64,000 nt of DNA from Lucinisca nassula (taxonomy: Eukaryota; Mollusca; Bivalvia; Lucinida; Lucinidae), in assembly GCA_963580285.1 (NCBI GenBank), contig OY757010.1, forward strand, positions 220,243,234-220,307,233, given 5' to 3'. Numbering within the stretch: the first letter of the stretch is position 1; every line of letters begins with the position of its first letter. The notes under the pieces were generated by a model that was not told the origin of the DNA, did no database searches, and was given only the letters and a program-made list of their open reading frames with translations. Of the stretch, positions 22,101-32,392 are shown one piece after another. The position numbers and the translations under genes were made by a program.

Positions 22101-22289
22101 TTACCTACCATGTCATTTCTACAGTGCGGATCAGGTGAGCGATCCCGGGCCATCATGACCCTCTTTTTTATATTTTAGGTCATGATATATGAGAACAGAT
22201 AAACGCACACAGTATAAAAACTACTTGGAATCACGTGTTGGGATCGCGTGGGAAGTAATATATACAAGCGCAGTTATACTGTTGAGGTT

Positions 22290-22420
22290 CATGTGACGTA
22301 TGCCTAGCGACCCTTTTCTGGGACATTGGCAAACATTGCAGACCCAGATCAGACGCCTAACTTTGAGAAGGCGGCTTCTGATCTGGGTCTACACTGTTTG
22401 CTTAAAGAACATTCATTTTT
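22290..22420. repeat. Hairpin repeat (family H)
   Basis: Inverted arms gcagacccagatcagacgcc and cttctgatctgggtctac, with acattggcaaaca and actgtttgcttaaagaac outside them. Confidence 0.7.
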
Positions 22421-22559
22421 GTACAATTTGCAAAGTAAAAACAAACCCGACATCCCTATAATTGAAATGAGCCACTCTGCATTTACTTTGTGGAAGATTC
22501 CATTGTTATATATGGATTAAATGGAAAATAAACAAGGAGCAATTCAAATAATGGTCCCG

Positions 22560-22795
22560 AAAAATAGAAGTTAAGGCAATGATCAGGAATCAATACAATT
22601 AACTCACAGCTCCCATCAGAGACTCCAAAGGGAAAGAAACACAAACATGAAATAACTAGAACCTAATGGAAACATCAATAGCCAAAACGATTGTTAATTT
22701 CAAACAAAATGGCCAACTGGCTATCCAAAACTAAACGATAGAAGCGATACACACGCTCAAAGACAAACCATATCAAAAATAAACCGGACAAAAAA

Positions 22796-22827
<32 letters not shown>

Positions 22828-24150
22828 ACGCCATGGAACGGTCAGTGAAACGAATTCCACCGGGGAGCTTAAATCGATTTTACGCGGCCGCAATCCTCGC
22901 CCTTACTTCCGTCGCGATTTAGACAAATAATTTGTTCATTCCGCATGAATGCCTCCTAACTCATTAGTGCAACATCTCCAAGAACACAAAAATCAAACAC
23001 ACACAGAGATGAAACAACGGTGAGTACTCAGAAACCACTGAAATGCTGAAGCAAAAGAAAACCAACAGATAGACTCCGATTGGCCCGACTAGAGACAGAG
23101 CATCAGGCATCAACCAACATTACATAAAATTAAATTCCAGGTCTCAGTAATCGTTTACGCTGGAACCGTTATAAATTCTGAGGCCCGACACCCCGGTGTG
23201 CAATTAAAGAGGGAAGCAAAGTTGTCAACCGTGATTGTGTTAACTACATGCATGCTGTCTGTCAGATAACATTTATGTTGGATTCAATTGTTTTATATCG
23301 AAGAATGATTTTACGAAATTGGGTGCTGATGTCATTACAAGTATATATTTTCTTGAATTTATATACTAAGTGACCATAAAATCCGACTTCTGACAGACCT
23401 TGTTGCAGAAGAGATTTAAGTCTTACATTGAATTTTGAAGTTGATTGATTGATTGTGGGTCAATTTGTGCCGTCTCTAAGAGAAAGGGAGAAAATGAAAA
23501 AAAGAAGAAATAGTAGATTAGATGAAAGTGAGAGACAGAGATAAAATAGGAAAATGAACGGAAGTGTAGAAACAGAAGAAATAACATAGCAACCTCTACC
23601 CTTACCTATTGCAAGGACAGCAGGTCTTGTTCAACTGTAAGCCAATATCAGTTGGACTCCCCAGTCAAGCAAGATACACACCACCTTTGCCTTAACCAAC
23701 CATCCCCTGAAATTTGAAGTTAAATCGAAATTACATCTATTAAATTTTGAAAGGGCTTTGCGTAGTTTATGATACCGATAATTCTGATTGAGACGTTCAG
23801 CAGTTGAAGGCATTTATTCTTGTAACATAAGGACACACCGTGTGCTCATAACTGTTTTATTGTGTCTATAGCAGATCAAAGGCGGCCCTTAATAGGGTGA
23901 TAAGTAGCTCTTGTTGAATCCCCTGACTGAGGCACTTAAGGAAAAATCAATAATGCACACTCCAGTCAACAGGTTGTAAATTATTGATTTTCCCCAAGGA
24001 GACACCTTACCTGTTGAAGACAGAGTACCCCTCTTCAGTCAGCACTGAGGGTTACATAATATTATGCAATGAAATAATAGACCTCAATAATCAAGAATAA
24101 ATGCCTTTAACGATTTATTACGGGTATTGAAGTCAGTTACATGACTAGAC
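22560..24150 (-). mobile_element. Penelope-like element remnant
   Basis: Reverse-strand PLE: terminal unit (22560-22960, with an expanded A-run at about 22790-22827), 3' UTR (22960-23215, with caacagatagactccgattg and gagacagagcatcagg), then RT C-terminal codons in pieces (about 23220-23450, 23690-23815 and 24060-24150, with interposed unrelated sequence). Recognisable peptides correspond to GYRYHKLRKALSKF and the LFNCTPV-type end. Not functional. Confidence 0.75.
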
Positions 24151-24424
24151 ACTCTGGCAAATCGAATAAAGTTCGAAATATAAACGCCATATGATGTCGC
24201 ACGAAGAATATCATCATGCAGGAATGATACTTTACAATGTGAAAATCAAAATCATCGCGTTTATCATAAACTTTGCAGGAAACAAACCCATCTACAATAG
24301 ATGTATATGAATAAAAAAAAACGGGACCTCGGTATCAGATTATCCGAAGGATTTGCTTTATTTAACTGAACTTCTGGGGCTAAATTTGACTGATCAAACC
24401 TTCGAAATAAGTATTGTTATTATC

Positions 24425-25120
24425 CCCATGCTTTTAAAAAAAGCGTCCGGGGATATTGTGAACGCCTCCGTCCGTCTGTCCGTCCGTCTGTCCGTCACGC
24501 TATCTCCTCCTTAATTACTAGTCGGAATGTAACCAAATTCGGTACACAGCTTCCTTACATGATGAGGGCGTGCAACGTCACATTTATTTTTGGCCCCACC
24601 CCGAGGGGCCTTGGGGAGGGGTCAAAAGGTCAAATATCAATTAAATTCAATTTCAAGGTCAATTTTAAAGATTTTGAAACCAAACTTTGCATAAGTAAGG
24701 ATTAATGATGAATGTAACACACATTGAACGGGATTTTGGCTGCGACCCCTGGGTCGTGCCCAAGGGGTCGGACTTTTGGGGGGGGGGGGGTCAGGAGGTC
24801 AAAATTCAAATTTTACCGAATATAGCCATATGGAATATCAAATTGAAGGGGGTGATTAATAGAATACAATACAAATAAAATTTTGTCCCTGGGGTCAGAT
24901 TGGGGCCCTCAGGGAGGGTTCAAAGGGTCAAAATTTAAGTTTTTTGGAACATAGTCATGCGGCATATCAAATTGAAGGGCATGATTAGTAGAATTTAATA
25001 CAGGTAATATTTTTTTGACCCTGGGGTCAAATTAGGGCCCAGGTTGAGGCGTTTTCGGAACTTGGCCCCTCTGTAGAAAGCGTTGGGATTTGCGATGGCG
25101 CGCCATCGACAGTATTCTAG
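24425..25120 (+). repeat. Dispersed repeat with ccgtctgtccgtc start
   Basis: Begins gcgtccggggatattgtgaa, with four ccgtctgt/ccgtccgtctg units, continues with gatcaaaaggtcaaa-type purine-rich blocks repeated about every 120-130 bp (24650, 24790, 24910), and ends near gatggcgcgccatcgacagt, a short palindrome. It resembles family T in style but has different ends. Confidence 0.55.
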
Positions 25121-25149
25121 TATGTAGTTTACACTTATTTAGTTTAATT

Positions 25150-25366
25150 CGATTGCAATGAAAGCTTCAAGCTCTCGAACAGTCATTCCGAATGTTATCA
25201 CCCGCACGAGAGAGAGGCAGTTGCTTTTATACCACTGCTACCCATTTACCCCTGGGTTGATTGGGACAGTGTCATTACGTGCCTTGCCTAAGGAAACACC
25301 TCGCCTCTGGAGGCCGGATTCGAACCCACAACCTCTCGATCAAAACCACTGAGCTATCGAGGCTGA
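25150..25366 (-). repeat. tRNA-derived SINE (family S2), inserted in PLE
   Basis: Reverse strand: tRNA-like head with box A (tcgatagctcagtgg) and box B (gggttcgaatccgg), then ccttaggcaaggcacgtaat and caacccaggggtaaatgggt, typical of animal SINE bodies. It abuts the PLE RT frame at its head end. The tail end is not clear. Confidence 0.75.
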
Positions 25367-25897
25367 CAATAGCAATATTTAATAAATCATCCAAATATCT
25401 AGAAGTCGAGCTTAATCCTTCAATGTTTTCAGATTGGTTTTCAGCGGCAAGGGACATCATGAAGTCTCTTTCATAACAAAAGAAGAGATCAGCAACAAGC
25501 GGTGCATAGTTCGTACCCATCGGAATACCCACAATTTGTCTAAAAAACTAAGTAACAGTTCTTATGTAAATATATTGTCAAGTTCTGAAAAAGGTGAGAG
25601 CTTGAAACACTTTCTGTCATGACCATAAAGTATCATTTAATGCCCTTCAGAAGTGAAAAAAAAAAAAAAAATTCTTACATTAAATGCAAGATAGAGTGAA
25701 TCTACCCTTTGTCCACTCAATTAAATCATTAAGGTTTTCTTTTATAAGATTATGAGGAAGTGAAGTGTAAAGGGTAGAAAAAAAAAGGTAACTAAACTTC
25801 AGTCCCGCCCCTTCCAAGCCGGTGTTTCTGTTATGATTTATTATTATAATTGCATCGCGATGCATGTATGTCCTAGTATTAAATCTTATTTGGACAC
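25367..25897 (-). mobile_element. Penelope-like RT core fragment
   Basis: Reverse-strand coding pieces in family order: FSTLYTSLPHNLIKENLN (about 25770), then RQIVGIPMGTNYAPLVADLF (about 25500), then ERDFMMSLAAENQSE and STSRYLDDLLNI (about 25370-25400), where YLDD is the catalytic box. Frames are broken (stop before FFRQ, A-run expansion at 25657). The SINE at 25150-25366 cuts it immediately after the catalytic box. This fragment supplies the RT core absent from other PLE pieces here. Confidence 0.8.
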
Positions 25898-26128
25898 CAG
25901 GGGCCATTTATTGAAAGCATCATTAGCTAAACGAGCTCGTTAGTGGTTATATCGTTAACTGTTTTAGCAAGTTCAATATCTAAAAGTTTGGAATTTATTG
26001 CTGAAAAATATGAGCAGCTTGCTGCTCATATTTTTTTCAGCAAAAATAGCATATTTGCCATATTAAATGATCAAAGTTTTAACGATATGTTAACTAACAC
26101 GTCGTTAGTTTTGAACAACTGGCCCTAG
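25898..26128. repeat. MITE with palindromic centre (family V), copy 1
   Basis: Ends caggggccatttattgaaag and cgttagttttgaacaactgg..cccta are inverted repeats. The centre holds atatgagcagcttgctgctcatat and aaaatag..atattgcc motifs. A better copy is at 56283-56531. Confidence 0.75.
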
Positions 26129-26179
26129 TCTTGCTATCATTTTGGAAAAAAAAACCTGTCGTATTGATGTTTCAGCAAT

Positions 26180-27095
26180 AATACTGTTACTTTACTCGAG
26201 TACCCACAACCCATGTCTTTGAGTAGAATTAACAACAATGTATACCCCTGTAAACCGTAGCTTTCCCAATATAAAGTGTTATTTAGAGGGGTGCTCATTT
26301 CACGGACTTGTGAGCATGATGGTATCTATTCCTGATCATTTCATTCCCTTCAACCCTGCAAGACCAGTACCGATACCTGTTGTTAGTAAGCTGATATTGA
26401 GCAGTCTGGGCAGGATCAATTCTGTTTGCCAGCCGTCCTGCTCATGATTTTACTGAACCCCCTATTTAAGGGCTATAGGAACAACTTGCGGATTTTATGC
26501 CAATGTTTCAAAGGGAGACACTTTCCGGGGCGTCCTGTTCGCTTTTCTATAAGCCCTGTCCCACTTAAAGAGAGGTCTACTCTTAAAGCAAAGAATTTGC
26601 TCCTCAGGAGCAAATTCTTTCCTTTAAGGGTAGTCTTGAAGGAAAGAATTTGCTCCTGAGGAGCAAATTCTTTCCTTTAAGAGTTGACCCCTTTTGACAT
26701 GGGATACAAAAATACTTTTGCAGGAATTGCCTCCCCAGAACGTGTTCCCATTCCCCTTAAAGGAAATATGCGTTCGACTCACTCCCATCACGAAAACACA
26801 TCTATATTATTTTGACCCCCTTAAACCCCTCTTTGATATAGTAAAAGGTATAATTATTGTTCTCATTTCTGCTTAAACATACATTGTGAAACCCGTTGGA
26901 ACCGCCTCAGCGAAATATTTAATATATTTTCGTAATGAAAGTTTGAAGTGTCCATTTTAGAAAAGGTTAAGCATGGTGTCACGTGGCATAATTTGGATAA
27001 TGGTTGAGTTCCTATTCGATCTTCAACAAAATGATAGTTAGTTGCATGTAACTATCTAATACAATGTCTCATCGAGGCGATTCTAATGGGTATGC
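26180..27095. repeat. Family P MITE pieces and small palindromes
   Basis: P-type blocks at about 26190-26315 and 26765-27090 (cgaaaacacatctatattat, then ttctcatttctgcttaaaca). Between them, at 26585-26690, a 25-bp palindrome built on aatttgctcctcaggagcaa occurs twice about 60 bp apart. A decayed third copy is near 31075. Confidence 0.6.
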
Positions 27096-27189
27096 AAAAC
27101 ATACATTTCCTTGATGATATATGAAAGCGTCCATTCATTACCACTACATATGTGTTATTTGAACCTGTGTAAAGAATACTGAGGGCTGA

Positions 27190-27485
27190 AGTACGAGTTT
27201 GAATATAAGCCCTGGCTCATCGGGGCTTTGGAGAAATAGACTGAGCTGCATGGTGCTACAACACTGAGATGAAACCGAACGCACATGAATACTGGTAAAC
27301 CGCTTAGAAGGTATAAGCCTGCCAAGGCAAAGTGGTGCGAGTTGGACCGTCCTTGCATATAAACACCATTGGTTTGCTAGGGCGGTAGGGCTAGATATGT
27401 CATTTCATCTCAGTGTCGGGAAAAAGTCCCACAGAATTAGAAGCAACGTCTCTAAAGAATGTTGACGGTGACGTAGAACCTCTAT
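27190..27485 (+). repeat. Family R SINE-like repeat
   Basis: Diverged plus-oriented copy with ctcatcggggctttggagaa, cgcacatgaatactggtaaa, tttgctagggcggtagggct, caacgtctctaaaga and gacggtgacgtagaacctct. Confidence 0.75.
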
Positions 27486-27590
27486 TTAAGCCAACAAAAT
27501 AGCCATGTTACAGGAACAATCGCTGTTAATTATTGCATTGAATTTTTACTTTATATATTCCTAGGTAACTATTTTAGAGATACTGGTCTG

Positions 27591-27749
27591 ATGGATGAGG
27601 GTTTCACAATAAGAGAGGCAACGCCTGCGGACAAAGACGATGTGTTGCTAATTAGAGAGGAACCCACAGACTACCTCAAAGACTATTACAACCATTTCAT
27701 GATGTCAGAACATATGACGTCGTTTGTACTATGCTATCGGGACAGAATA
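27591..27749 (+). CDS. NAT16-like N-acetyltransferase, exon 1
   Basis: First recognised exon of a GNAT-fold acetyltransferase related to vertebrate NAT16 and histidine N-acetyltransferases, which transfer acetyl from acetyl-CoA to an amino-acid alpha-amine. The peptide starts MDEGFTIREATPADKDDVLL, the usual first beta strand and helix of a GNAT domain, and ends SFVLCYRDRI before the donor GTAAGG at 27750 (phase 0). Exons 2 (31931-32161) and 3 (37592-38149) join in frame, giving about 315 residues. The ATG at 27591 is favoured because homologues start near this strand. An AG at 27576-27577 leaves open an upstream exon. Substrate specificity is unknown. Confidence 0.75.
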
Positions 27750-27839
27750 GTAAGGGATGCCCTAGGTCTAGATAAGAAGGAAAAATAAGGACATTTGAGG
27801 TATAATTTTCTTTGTTTCTTGTAAAAAGAAAACAACATA

Positions 27840-29175
27840 CGAGGGCCATTCGGAAAGTATTAATAGTAGTCGTATTGCATAATAGTTTCGAAAGTTTTGT
27901 GCATTTTTCAAAAATGCTTGAAAAACAAGCCCCTAATCACTTAACCGAATTAAATATTTGCACGAATTTTATGCATACAGTGCGCTCGAGTGGTCATGTA
28001 GATGACAATGTCTTTGACACTGGACGAAAATATGGCCGAAAACAGCAAAGTTAAATTAGAACAACAGCAGGTGTAGTGAAAGGTGCGCGCATAGCCAGAC
28101 GTGTCGCAGCCGATTTGGATAAAGTTTATGGTGAAAATGCATTATCGTATCCAGCAGTTTGCAGATGAGTGCCACTTTTCAGAGGTGGACGAACTTCAGT
28201 CAATGTTGAGCCAAGGCCGGGTCGACCGCTTTCAGCAGTATCAGAAATAGAAACCGAGATTGTGAAAACGGCAATTGAAGCAGATTAGCGGTACACTGTG
28301 GAAGAGATGGGGGATTTATATGCCATAGATTCGTCGGCCTTGTTTTATATATTGAAAGAAGTGCTTAAGGAGGTTTGTGCTAGGTGGATCTCCCATCTTT
28401 TGACACCCGAACAAAAGGGGATAAGGGTAGAAAAGGCCTCAGAACTGCTAGCAAAGTATAAGGATACGGATCCCAGGAGACTGAGAGACATAGTAACTGG
28501 AGATGAAAAGTGGCTGTATTTTTGAACCCGACAGCAAAGAAACCAGTACAGTTTGGATAGGTGAAAGTGGCGAAAGACCTCACATCGCGCTGTCTTCGAG
28601 ACGTGTCATGTACCTGTGTTAAAATTGTGGCCCGAGTACCAGTACCTGAGAACAAACGTGTCACAGGATTTTTATAAAGAAAAACATCTTTCTGTAGTGG
28701 TGGATCACTATGTTGCAAAGCGATCACGTGCAGGGGTGCGTGGTCTTCATATTATTCACGATAACGCCCCTGCACATTGATCAGCCGTGGTGATCGAATA
28801 TTTGGAGGAGTTGAACATTAAACCTTTACCACATCATCCATACAGTCCAGACCTTTCTCCCTGTGATTTCTGGCTCAATCCATATATTAAAACATGTCTG
28901 CGAGGACGTCGTTTTGAAAGGTGATGCGTTGTTCCAGTGTAGAAACAGTACACACCAAAATGATTTAAAATGCATTTTCTGAGTGGACAAAAAGACTGGA
29001 AAAGTGCGCACAGGTCAAGGAAGAATACCTTGTTTATTCCACTAGTTACCTTTGACCAGGTAAGCCTTATATTAACGCCACTAGTTAGTTTTGGGACTCC
29101 ACCAGTTAGTTTTGACCAGGTAAACATTGTATTTACAAGCCACACCCACTATTAATACTTTCGGAGCGCCCGTGG
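27840..29175 (+). mobile_element. Mariner (DD34D) transposon, inactive, in NAT16-like intron 1
   Basis: 1336 bp flanked by TA on both sides (27838-27839, 29176-29177). Terminal inverted repeats run from cgagggccattcggaaagta at the left to tactttcggagcgcccgtgg at the right. The transposase remains include RWISHLLTPEQKGIRVEKAS and VTGDEKWLYF, then HDNAPAH and HHPYSPDLSPCDFWLNPY. Spacing from the second Asp to the final Asp is 34 residues, the mariner pattern. The N-terminal region and the middle carry several stops and frameshifts. Confidence 0.85.
28298..29040 (+). pseudogene. Mariner transposase pseudogene
   Basis: Decayed reading frame. The first catalytic Asp is in VTGDEKWLYF (about 28500), the second in IIHDNAPAH (about 28770) and the third in SPDLSPCDFW (about 28860). 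A stop follows GDEKWLYF and another follows NAPAH, and frames change between blocks. The helix-turn-helix part upstream (28060-28290) is readable only in fragments. Confidence 0.8.
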
Positions 29176-29189
29176 TATGTTGTTAATAC

Positions 29190-30050
29190 TTGAAAATCAC
29201 TTCGATGAGGCGATTCAAACGAGTACTCAAGGCACATGTTTTATGTAGAAACAAAAATATTCCAACATAATCCTAACACCTGCTCATCTAGACCTATAGT
29301 ATGTTTACTACGACAGTATAGCAGCATGATAGACCAAAATGTCTGCATCATGCATATGACAAACTGGAGTAATAAAGGCACAAGGACCGATACATGAATA
29401 CGAGTGTAATTGCAGAAACAAATGGCCTTTGTGTCTCCGCTGATACACGTCATTTATGTGAGCCAAAGCAAGTAAGACCGTAGTATTTTTGGTGTTTAAG
29501 TTGGTATATGCATTTAGCGATAGTAAGGTTGATGTTTGAATAGTTTCAGTTACCTAGAACACTGAAAATCTGTTTTTGCTCAAAACAGAAAACAAGCAGA
29601 CATTATATGATAATAACATTCTTTTTTTCTGTTAAGTCAATCCTCCACATTAACAACTCATTGCGATGAACATATAAGGAAACGTGTACTCAACCCGGAT
29701 ATGACATAGTGTCTTATTTTCATTCTAAACAAAATATGTGGATACGCGTTAGAGCCTCATGGTGGTGCTTTTAACAAGCAGCCACAGTCTATGCGTACAT
29801 AAATACAACACAAAATTTCATTCGACGAACTGTCATTTACATAGACAGAAAGACAACACTATTCCTTAACGGTGTGTTGCAATGTATAGTTATATAATTA
29901 CATTATCACACCCTTCTGCTATAACTGTGTCTTTTATATCTGTAGAACTAGCATTTGTCAGACTCTTTGCTTTTATATTTTCCTTATTTCTGCCCCAATC
30001 ATAGATTGTGGGTGCTCAATAGAACTGCCGTGTCATTTAAATTTCATTAT
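29190..30050. other. NAT16-like intron, minor P fragments
   Basis: Short decayed family P blocks near 29200-29240, 29740-29790 and 29990-30050. The rest is unique AT-rich intron with nothing recognised. Confidence 0.4.
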
Positions 30051-30079
30051 TCACATGACTACAGATAACAAATATTTCG

Positions 30080-30338
30080 AACGGGCCTCCGTGGCCTATT
30101 GGTTAAGAGCACTGACTCTTGATCATTAGGTCTCTCACTGCTGTGGTTCGAGCCTCGCTCGGGTCACATGTGAGACGCCAAGTTCTCCAACGGAAGGGCA
30201 GGTGGTTTTTCTCCGGGTACTCCGGTTTTCGCCCACCTCTGATTAACGATTGGCTCGATATGGGTGAAATAATCTTGAAAGGGCCGTATCCTCCCCCCCC
30301 CCCCACAAACTAAACACACAAAAAAAAAAAAAAAAAAA
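30080..30338 (+). repeat. tRNA-derived SINE (family S1) with target duplication
   Basis: Head gggcctccgtggcctattgg..gttaagagcactga with box B-like ggttcgagcctcg. The body has tcacatgtgagacgccaagt, tttctccgggtactccggtt and gattaacgattggctcgata, with a C-run and then an A-tail. Flanking aaatatttc (9 bp) is present on both sides, at about 30070-30079 and after the A-tail. Confidence 0.85.
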
Positions 30339-30550
30339 ATATTTCATTGCAATGAAGCTGTTCAAACGTGTACTCTGCAATCTATATTACTGAGCAAAAA
30401 TTATGGAAATGGTGTATACCCTTTTTTAGACCCAATTTTCATCTATCTAAAGTTGGACTGAAAGGGCTGCTAATTTCACGGACGTTTTAGGGTAATGCAG
30501 TCATTGCTGTAGTATCATATGGGCATGTGCAAGCAAATCGTCTCACCTAG

Positions 30551-30790
30551 ATGAGCCCCGCCAAGCGAATTTGTGACTTCGAGCATTCCGTCATGACAAT
30601 TTTTAACTGCGCATGCCCAGCCATTCAGAGGGGCCAGGGATATGGCTTTCTGTCTGAAGGTTCCTCTTGATTCACTGCTTGTATGAGCGAGCAGCGAAGG
30701 TTCTGGGGAGACTGCGCGGATGCGCAGGCTCGCCTGAACCTTCGCTGCTCGCATAGGCGATAAGTACCAAAATCGCTTGACGGGGCCCAT
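30551..30790. repeat. Foldback MITE (family F), copy 2
   Basis: Near-identical in layout to 1112-1353: ends gagccccgccaagcgaattt and aaaatcgcttgacggggccc, inner arms around gcgagcagcgaaggttc. The flanks agatg and catct extend the palindrome. Confidence 0.8.
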
Positions 30791-31127
30791 CTGTCAGTCA
30801 GAGTAAATTCCTTTTTGGCTAAAGTATGAAGGTTCTTGGTCAACAGACAGCAAAGGCTCTGATGCACAGGCTGATCGGAATCTTTTTGGGTGCACATTTC
30901 CGAAGGCGCGGTCTTGGCCCATATTATGTATACTCAGGTTAGCCTACCTCAAGGTTGCATGAAAACCCCGATGTTAAGTCGCATGGATGATGCCTTGTTT
31001 AACGGTAATCGATACACCTGCTAGATTTACCTGCAATTTTTCGAAAGGTCCCATGCAAAAAGGGGTCAACTCTTAAAGGAAATAATTTGCTCCTCAGGAC
31101 AAATTTTAACATTTAAGTTTTTTTGTT

Positions 31128-31412
31128 TGTTTGATTTAATGTTTAACGTCCCCGTCAACACTGTAAAGGTCATTTTGGAGACGTTGCTTCCAATTTTATG
31201 GGACTTTTACCCAACATTGAGATGAAATGACATCTCAAGCCCTGTCGCTCAATGAAACCAATAGGGTTTATTAGCGTGGACGGTCCGCCTCGCACCGCGG
31301 TTCCTGGACAGGCTTAGATCCTCTAAGCGGTTTACCAGTACTTGTGTGCGGGCCGGATTCAGCTCTGCGTGGAAGCATCGTGCAGCCCATATATTTCTTC
31401 AAGCCCCTAACA
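31128..31412 (-). repeat. Family R SINE-like repeat
   Basis: Well preserved reverse copy from ttaatgtttaacgtccccgt through ggacttttacccaacattga and tcaatgaaaccaatagggtt to ttcttcaagcccc. Confidence 0.85.
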
Positions 31413-31569
31413 TTTAAGAGTTGCGACTATTGACATGGGTAAAATACATTTGGAGGAGTTGTTTCCCCTGTAGGTGAATCTATTACCCTTAAATAAGTAT
31501 ACTTATACCTATCATGCTACCATGTGCATCAGATAAATTTCCTTGAAGACCGCATTTCATTTAGCTAAC

Positions 31570-31805
31570 ACACCAATGCGACATAGTGCATTTAGATGGC
31601 TACTTTTATGATGAAAATCCGTGATATTTGTCTTATCAATACTGCAGACATAGGTATTTGTGCTCATTTGAACCACCTCATTGAGGCGGTTCTAATGAGT
31701 ACTCTCAACATATGCCTTGGAGCAGAAATAATGAAATAATGAATACCCCCTGTGTTTTCTCTGTATGAAGCGGGGTATATTTTACGGCCTTATTCACGTG
31801 ACGTT
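31570..31805. repeat. Hairpin-centred MITE (family P)
   Basis: gcgacatagtgcatttagat, gatgaaaatccgtgatattt, centre (ttgaaccacctcattgaggc, then ggttctaatgagt), gccttggagcagaaataatg, and the remnant of the outer ttcacgtgac end. Confidence 0.75.
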
Positions 31806-31930
31806 TAGAAGAAATTGGGTTCACAGGGCAGGGTTATAAATTATGTTCCTTCCTTAACCTAAAACACAGTTTTACTTTTGCATGGTAGTCGTTAGAGAAA
31901 CAAATTTTGCATTTGGAATTCAAATTTCAG

Positions 31931-32161
31931 GTAGGGTTCAATGTAGCATTTATAGTAGACAATGGTCAGACTTTGGTTGAAAGGTCTTCGAGGATACATC
32001 CAGATTTTGAGGGAATAGGATGGTTTCGAGAACTTGACAGACACACAATGCAATGGGCAAAGGACAGAAATGTACAATTTAAGGCATTAACGACATCTGA
32101 CGAAAACAAACATTTGCTGAGCCAATCTTTTCAATCTGCCCACAAACTTGTTATAACTATG
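31931..32161 (+). CDS. NAT16-like N-acetyltransferase, exon 2
   Basis: 77 codons between CAG acceptor (31928-31930) and donor GTAAGT at 32162, phase 0 on both sides. Reads VGFNVAFIVDNGQTLVERSS, then RIHPDFEGIGWFRELDRHTM. This is the GNAT beta4-alpha3 region. The acetyl-CoA pyrophosphate loop, normally (Q/R)xxGxG/A, appears as PDFEGIGWFREL, and the strand before it carries the RSSR sequence seen in NAT16-type proteins. Joined to exon 1 it gives CYRDRI-VGFNVAF without gap. Confidence 0.8.
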
Positions 32162-32277
32162 GTAAGTATGGTGATTTAATCATTTTTAAACGCCAACGTC
32201 GAATTAAAGAGTATAAGACTCCATCATGACCGTTTATGTAGGGTAGGGAAATCTCACCCAAGGTGTCTGAATTTCCA

Positions 32278-32392
32278 TTACGATTACACATCCATGCGAT
32301 ATACATGAAGTGCATTTTTCACATATCCACAATGGCTGCTGTTCGGATGAAAATCCGTGTTATTTTTCTTATAAATGCTCAGAACATAGGTT
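32278..32392. repeat. Family P MITE, right half cut off by family T element
   Basis: ttacgattacacatccatgc, aagtgcatttttcacata, gatgaaaatccgtgttattt, ttcttataaatgctcagaac, ending abruptly at gttgtgacaag where the family T copy begins. Confidence 0.7.

Larger units (their letters stand above)
19150..22164 (+). mobile_element. AGCTCACC-ended element with tandem core (family T), copy 1
   Basis: Starts agctcacctgaccgaaggtc..ggtgagctttt and ends gatcaggtgagcgatcccgg..ccatcatgaccctc, so the termini are imperfect inverted repeats of AGCTCACCTGA. Between them lie two different tandem arrays (19240-21130 and 21150-22100). Other copies, with unrelated cores, are at 32393-35075, 41760-43322 (minus), 50061-51180 and 54081-55690. 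No transposase is visible. The class is not identified. Confidence 0.7.
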
